NCBI GenBank assembly: GCA_009801015.1
Contig: VHZZ01005181.1
Location: 9,301 to 33,147 of the forward strand
Direction of reading: 5' to 3'
DNA: 23,847 nt
Source: Silene noctiflora
Taxonomy: Eukaryota; Streptophyta; Magnoliopsida; Caryophyllales; Caryophyllaceae
Below, in pieces: positions 20,052 to 23,847 of the stretch (positions are counted from its first letter, which is position 1; each line of letters opens with the position of its first letter). The notes beneath the pieces are model-generated. The model saw only the letters and a list, made by a program, of their open reading frames with translations, was not told where the DNA came from and made no database searches. The translations under genes and the position numbers were made by a program.

Positions 20052-20539
20052 TTAAGGAGCAGGAGCAGGAGCAGCACGATGAGCGCCACCAACGAGTGTA
20101 CTACAGAACCACGCGAGTGCCAAAAACATGTCTAAACCAGTAAATATCTTCCATCCTAACTCGATTTTTTTACTACAGCGACATCTCGGAAACCAGAGGT
20201 AAAAACCTAGGAACACCCAAACGACAACAGAAAGACTAAAACAGAGGATCCGTAGAATTATCGTCAATATTTCCGAAGCACAAGCACAAGCACAAGCACA
20301 AGCACAAGCACAAGCACAAGCAGGAGGGTGGCAAAAGCATAGACTAAACATGAGCAATATGTATAAACCAAACAATATGCCCCAAATTACGGTATACTTG
20401 ACTCTTTTTTCATCTGGCGTAGAAGGCGAGGTGCCCAACTAAAAGAACGCCGCACTTATAAGTACCAGTACTGTAGCGCCACATAAAATAAATTCGAATT
20501 TCCTAGACACGGCCACGGGGTCACGGACATGATGGCCAT
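20052..20539 (-). CDS. small multi-spanning membrane protein with Ala-Cys repeat (putative two exons)
   Basis: The main minus-strand frame (20438-20052) reads LGTSPSTPDEKRVKYTV, a hydrophobic segment VIWGILFGLYILLMFSLCF, a run of about eight Ala-Cys dipeptides, a second hydrophobic segment (LTIILRILCFSLSVVVWVFL), CRCSKK, a third (IFTGLDMFLALAWFCSTLV), and the tail AAPAPAP. It starts with TTG, preceded by TAG, so that frame has no ATG of its own. TTCTTTTAG just upstream is a good acceptor. Joining it to ATGGCCATCATGTCC (20539-20525, donor GTGACC) gives MAIMS-LGTSP in phase with an 86-nt intron. A TATA-like element lies about 85 bp upstream of that ATG. The alternative is initiation at the internal Met in the first hydrophobic segment. 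I do not recognise the family. Confidence 0.45.
20277..20322. repeat. in-frame (GCACAA)n hexanucleotide repeat
   Basis: About 7.5 copies of GCACAA on the plus strand encode alternating Ala and Cys on the minus strand inside the small membrane-protein gene. Gain or loss of units keeps the frame, so length variants are expected. Confidence 0.9.
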
Positions 20540-20544
20540 GCTTC

Positions 20545-20545
<1 letters not shown>

Positions 20546-20587
<42 letters not shown>
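20546..20587. repeat. (TAA)n microsatellite in the leader
   Basis: About 14 uninterrupted trinucleotides, located a few bases upstream of the proposed ATG at 20539 on the minus strand, between it and the TATA-like element. Confidence 0.9.
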
Positions 20588-20588
<1 letters not shown>

Positions 20589-20623
20589 TCTTACGTGTGA
20601 GCGAATATACAAGATGGTTATTT

Positions 20624-20640
20624 CCTTGTATATATATAGC
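20624..20640 (-). promoter_or_regulatory. TATA-like element of the 20.05-kb gene
   Basis: On the minus strand GCTATATATATACAAGG, about 85 bp upstream of the proposed ATG. Its TATATATACAA resembles the TATAAATACAA of the two paralogous promoters near 22115 and 23225. Confidence 0.45.
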
Positions 20641-20898
20641 AATTACTATTTGAGAATATGGTAAGTGCAATTTAATTCATTAAATTAAGACGATAAAGTG
20701 TATACCAAATAATTTCATTAGATTTTGGTAAATTAGAATTTCATAATAAGATCTTTGCTAATATTTGATTTTCTAAAAGAATTGATTTTCTAGATATAAG
20801 GAAAAATATGTAAATAAGATTATGGAATATAATATTTGGGTATTTATTTATTTATATTGACGGGAATAATTCCACTAACATATATCTATTTTTTTTTT

Positions 20899-21120
20899 CC
20901 AAAGCTAGAAAATCAAAAATTACCAAATTTTTTATTAACATATACTATCTTTTCTTTCCAAAGCTATAATGAAAATAAAAAATTGCCAAATATTTTATTA
21001 ACATATGTTTTTTTTCCAAAGCTATAATTAAAATAAAAAATTACCAAAGATTTTATTAACATATATCTATTTTTTTTCCAAAGCTATAAAATAAAAAATT
21101 ACCTAAGATTTTATTACGTA
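20899..21120. repeat. four tandem copies of a roughly 60-bp AT-rich unit
   Basis: CCAAAGCTA starts copies at 20899, 20958, 21016 and 21078 (spacing 59, 58 and 62). Each is followed by an A-rich stretch, AAATTACCAAA-like sequence, TTTTATTAACATAT and a T-tract. It lies just upstream of the 20.05-kb gene; no coding frame is supported. Confidence 0.85.
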
Positions 21121-21145
21121 CTTGCTATATACATAATGAAAGATA

Positions 21146-21230
21146 AGGTCTTGAAGATGGTTTGCCTCACACTTGCATTTGTGTGAGAGACCACTATCCG
21201 TCTTAAATGAGAATTTGTGATAATAAAATA
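21146..21230. repeat. truncated copy of the fold-back family
   Basis: GCCTCACACTTGCATTTGTGTGAGAG forms a small hairpin, followed by CACTATCCGTCTT and AATGAGAATTTGTG, matching the right arm and right flank of the element at 4537-4702. Confidence 0.6.
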
Positions 21231-21770
21231 CCGATCCGTAGCGACCACTCCCATAAGCTTATAGTGTTGAGAAATAGGTAGGGTTTACTGAAAATGTCTG
21301 CTACGGATTAATTTGTACTGACACTTTTTATAAAGTGTTGCATATATCGCCTCTTTTGAGTTCAGCTTTATTCAGTTCAGTTCACAAATTAACTCTTTAC
21401 TTACATGGCCTAACGTTAGGTATCTAAATTGTTTTATTTATTAAACAATAGTTTTATTTAATGTGTGTTCTAACGATATTAAAAAAACTAGTTAAAGAAA
21501 GATATTGAGAATATAAGAGGGGAAATTGACTGATTACAAACTCATGTTTACCATAATTAATGAAGAAACAGAATTAACGGAGTTCCGAAACTAGCTAGAT
21601 GAATTAGACAACTAATTCAAACTTGTCATGACATATTGAAGGATTGACATCCATCCAAAACTTAATAAACATACGAATCCTTGAAAATAAAATACTACGG
21701 ATACATAAATAATAAATGTTTATGTCTAGCAATCCTATACGAACGAGTAACAATTTAAAATAAATAACGA
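21231..21770. other. AT-rich intergenic, no gene seen
   Basis: This is the downstream flank of the gene at 21771-22046. It contains no recognisable coding sequence or RNA gene. Confidence 0.5.
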
Positions 21771-22046
21771 CTAGGCGGCGCTTGCAACAGTAGGATCTTT
21801 AGTGGCAGGCGGAGCAGTCGAGGCGGGGCGGCACTCACAACGTCCAAGGCTACTACTAATCATACAATAGAGCGAGAGCATTAGTAAGGCTAAAAGACCG
21901 CTTATCGCCCATACGAAAAACAACGTTGATCGTGTAATTCTAATACCGTCATCAGTCAACGGTGATAAGAATAAACCTAGAGACACCGCGAACAAAATAA
22001 GCAGATTTATCGACGCAGTCACAAATGCCGTCGATAAACACCCCAT
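21771..22046 (-). CDS. small two-span membrane protein with Ala/Pro tail, 91 aa
   Basis: Minus-strand ATG at 22046-22044 (MGCLSTAFVTAS) to a stop at 21771. The first hydrophobic segment is about residues 7-30 (AFVTASINLLILFAVSLGLF); after TDDGIRITR comes a second at about 40-63 (TLFFVWAISGLLALLMLSLY), then a Cys-containing stretch (GRCECRP) and a tail rich in Ala, Pro, Thr and Ser ending VASAA. The ATG is a true start and lies about 67 bp below a TATA box. Orientation, architecture and promoter agree with the gene at 22914-23153 and, more loosely, with 20052-20539. I do not recognise the family; a role in membranes or secretion is only inferred from hydrophobicity. Confidence 0.6.
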   Translation of the reverse strand: MGCLSTAFVTASINLLILFAVSLGLFLSPLTDDGIRITRSTLFFVWAISGLLALLMLSLYCMISSSLGRCECRPASTAPPATKDPTVASAA

Positions 22047-22098
22047 GTCTAATATGTTCGAAGCTTAGAAGAAAGACGATTAGGTTTCGAAAAAAATA

Positions 22099-22122
22099 CG
22101 ATGAACATATTTGTATTTATAG
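22099..22122 (-). promoter_or_regulatory. TATA-box core promoter of the 91-aa gene
   Basis: On the minus strand CTATAAATACAAATATG is a consensus plant TATA box. A 23-bp block here matches the block at 23211-23233 at 20 positions, at nearly the same distance from the ATG. Confidence 0.65.
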
Positions 22123-22913
22123 CGACTTGCCAAGTTTCGGCATGAAAATAATTGAAGTATGTTTCAAGGATCTTTCGTAATATTTGAATTTCTTGCTAAG
22201 GAAATATGTATATATTAATAAGATTATGAAATATACTATTAAAGATTAGGGTGATATGTAATAATAATAAGATTAATTAATAATTAGAATTATCTAGCTG
22301 GATATTGTGGTTTCATCTTTTTTTTTTTTTTTTGGGTGTAAAACGAGTCACAAAAGGGCCTTTTTTTTTTTTTTTTTTTTTCATGTTGGCGGGTTTTGAA
22401 TTCAAGTCATAAATGTCATATCTCTTTACCAACTAAATTAGTCGACAATCTGCTGAAGTTTGTTTCATCTTAATTAAAAACTAAAAAGGGTAAGATTATT
22501 GTGGTGTTCCCAACAATTGATCGAAACGGAGAGAGTATTATTTAGAGATGATGAAGACTGAAGAGGCTGAATGAAACAAATATATATAGAGAATACTCCG
22601 GAGCATATGTAACTACATAAGGGCTAGGTCACCCCTTAGGGCTAAATGTTTTTTTATAAACATAATTTAGCAGATACTTCGTAAATACGTATATCGAAAA
22701 TTATTATTAGGTAAATAATATTCTTTTCATCTCAATTATTATTATTATTATTATTTTTTTCTTACAAGGTTAAAGATAAACAAATAATTGGAGCCGATGA
22801 AGTAAATGTTAACGTCTATCTAACTACATAAGACGTGAATAACCATGTCTTAGACGAGCTAAACGTATCACGACCCGACTAAGATACCAAATATAATACC
22901 GATTCACGGAATG
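22123..22913. other. AT-rich intergenic with T-tracts
   Basis: Two poly-T runs lie near 22318-22334 and 22361-22381, followed by CGGGTTTTGAATTCAAGTC and TTACCAACTAAATTAGTCGAC. This resembles the 3' end or B-box region of a tRNA-derived dispersed repeat, but no complete element can be drawn. An (ATT)n run is at about 22737-22757. GAAACGGAGAGAGTAT near 22524 resembles an isolated Stowaway right end. No gene is seen. Confidence 0.5.
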
Positions 22914-23153
22914 TCAGCACGAGCTGATGGAGCAGGGAGCAGGGGCAGGAGGAGCAGGAGCAGGAGGAGCAGGGCCGCTCTTACCGCGGCGAGTGTATCC
23001 AATGGCTAGCCAAGAGATAATGATAATTGCGTCTACACCACCACATGCCGCCGCTAACATGAGAAACAGTAGACTAGACTCGACGGCGGCGAGAATTAGT
23101 AACAGAATAAAGAGAACAGCCAGAATAATTATAGAAACAGCAAAGAGGGCCAT
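22914..23153 (-). CDS. small two-span membrane protein with Pro-Ala tail, 79 aa
   Basis: Minus-strand ATG at 23153-23151 (MALFAVSIIILAV). Residues about 2-24 form one strongly hydrophobic segment and about 27-52 another (SLLFLMLAAACGGVDAIIII then SWLAIGY). A short basic stretch TRRGKSG leads to the tail PAPPAPAPPAPAPCSISSC and a TGA stop. The tail is encoded by GCAGGAGCAGGAG-type simple repeats (plus-strand sense). The start lies about 70 bp below a TATA box. The downstream flank CGAGCTGATGGAG resembles the flanks below the other members (CGAGCTGATTGTAG near 19132, GAGCTAATTGTAG near 20002), supporting common descent. The opposite-strand frame over the same bases is a shadow. Function unknown. 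Confidence 0.58.
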   Translation of the reverse strand: MALFAVSIIILAVLFILLLILAAVESSLLFLMLAAACGGVDAIIIISWLAIGYTRRGKSGPAPPAPAPPAPAPCSISSC

Positions 23154-23210
23154 TTTAATGTTTACAAAAAAGAATGGCTTTTAATTAATTAATTATTTTG
23201 TGAAAAAACA

Positions 23211-23233
23211 TGATGATCGTATTTGTATTTATA
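23211..23233 (-). promoter_or_regulatory. TATA-box core promoter of the 79-aa gene
   Basis: On the minus strand TATAAATACAAATACG. It is the paralogous counterpart of the block at 22099-22122. Confidence 0.65.
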
Positions 23234-23847
23234 TTGGTATATATATATGGGAATTTAGAAAGTATTAGCATGTAAATTGAAGCATGCGTTAAAAATAATA
23301 AATTATTAATAGTTTTATTAACTTTATTTGTAGGGATTATGTGAGTATGTCGTGAAATTTATGATGGCTAATTAATTAATTAATTAATTATTTTGCAATA
23401 ATAATAATAATAAATAATAATAACACTTGTGTCATATGTGTCATATGTGAGAATCGTTCTGAAATCTTAGGAATAAACTTTTTGATTCTGAAATATCTTT
23501 GATGAACAATTTTTTGTGTTACTTTAGCAATAATGTATTCCAATATTTTCGATATTTGATAAATAGATAAAAAAATATAGTAACATGGACATGCAATGAC
23601 TTATGAGTCGACATACATTTGAGAAAAAGAATACGCTTAAATTGGGAAGATGATACACATACACATGGTGTATCAAAATTTTATACACGAGCCAATCGTT
23701 AAGCGATACGTGGCAAATCATAGTTAATTAGGGTTGATTAATTTAGGGTTAGGTTAGTAATTTTGCACATGTAGTTAATGAATTAACTAGGGTTAGTTTA
23801 TATTATTTATGGTTATTTTGTATATTTGTTTTATTTTCCACATTTAA
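23234..23847. other. AT-rich right end, no gene seen
   Basis: Contains a TTAA/ATTA run (about 23370-23391), an (AAT)n run (about 23396-23421) and scattered TTAGGGTT words near 23725-23800. No coding frame or RNA gene is supported. Confidence 0.5.

Larger units (their letters stand above)
19571..20815. repeat. tandem duplication unit B (complete copy)
   Basis: This is the partner of 18645-19430. It carries the full gene at 20052-20539 with promoter and leader. The shared left boundary word AAGTAACACCAAATTCG and shared right-end sequence (TTGATTTTCTAGATATA near 19390 and 20780) define the duplicated block. Confidence 0.8.

Noticed and set aside
20439..20642. Frame with a poly-tyrosine run upstream of the 20.05-kb gene
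   Set aside because: It begins with TTG rather than ATG, and the tyrosines come from the (TAA)n microsatellite. It overlaps the proposed promoter and leader.
22927..23184. 85-codon plus-strand frame rich in Gly/Ala
   Set aside because: It is the reverse shadow of the 79-aa minus-strand gene, and its Gly/Ala repeat is the complement of the Pro/Ala tail codons.
23725..23815. Telomere repeat
   Set aside because: Only a few scattered TTAGGGTT words, with no tandem TTTAGGG array.

Overview
This is plant nuclear DNA from a eudicot. The evidence is AT-rich intergenic sequence, GT-AG introns, Stowaway-type MITEs and a decayed Cassandra-like 5S-bearing LTR. A dispersed fold-back repeat (core GTGACGGATAGTGTCCGTC) is, to my recollection, common in Caryophyllales, so I lean to that order, weakly. 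Single N positions (694 and seven more between 2420 and 2536) are unresolved bases.

Layout. (1) 1-2700: a possible small minus-strand gene for an acidic/lysine-rich protein (exons near 1911-2445, perhaps another at 92-231). One of its introns would hold a 1.6-kb array of imperfect repeats. (2) 2700-8130: a repeat-rich stretch with a small palindrome, GAGCTCGA-type repeats, a complete Stowaway MITE, a fold-back element apparently nested in a hAT-like MITE, a degenerate GGGTC tract, the 3' end of an RTE-type LINE, a Cassandra-like LTR and a MITE fragment. (3) 8235-18640: the one large, clear gene, on the plus strand. It has nine coding exons, a 5'-UTR intron and a 1775-residue product homologous to Arabidopsis PTM (DDT/WHIM/multi-PHD protein). 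Two introns carry Stowaway MITEs. (4) 18645-23200: a tandem cluster on the minus strand of short genes for hydrophobic proteins with Ala/Pro-rich tails. There are three apparently intact members (about 20.0-20.5, 21.8-22.0 and 22.9-23.2 kb) and one internally deleted copy (19.16-19.26 kb). Two members share a TATA-containing core promoter at nearly identical distance from the ATG. (5) 23200-23847: AT-rich, no gene seen.

The PTM-like gene is the only locus whose function can be named from homology. The small membrane-protein cluster is the most interesting unexplained content: locally duplicated, fast-diverging, with simple-sequence repeats inside the coding region, and no family that I recognise.
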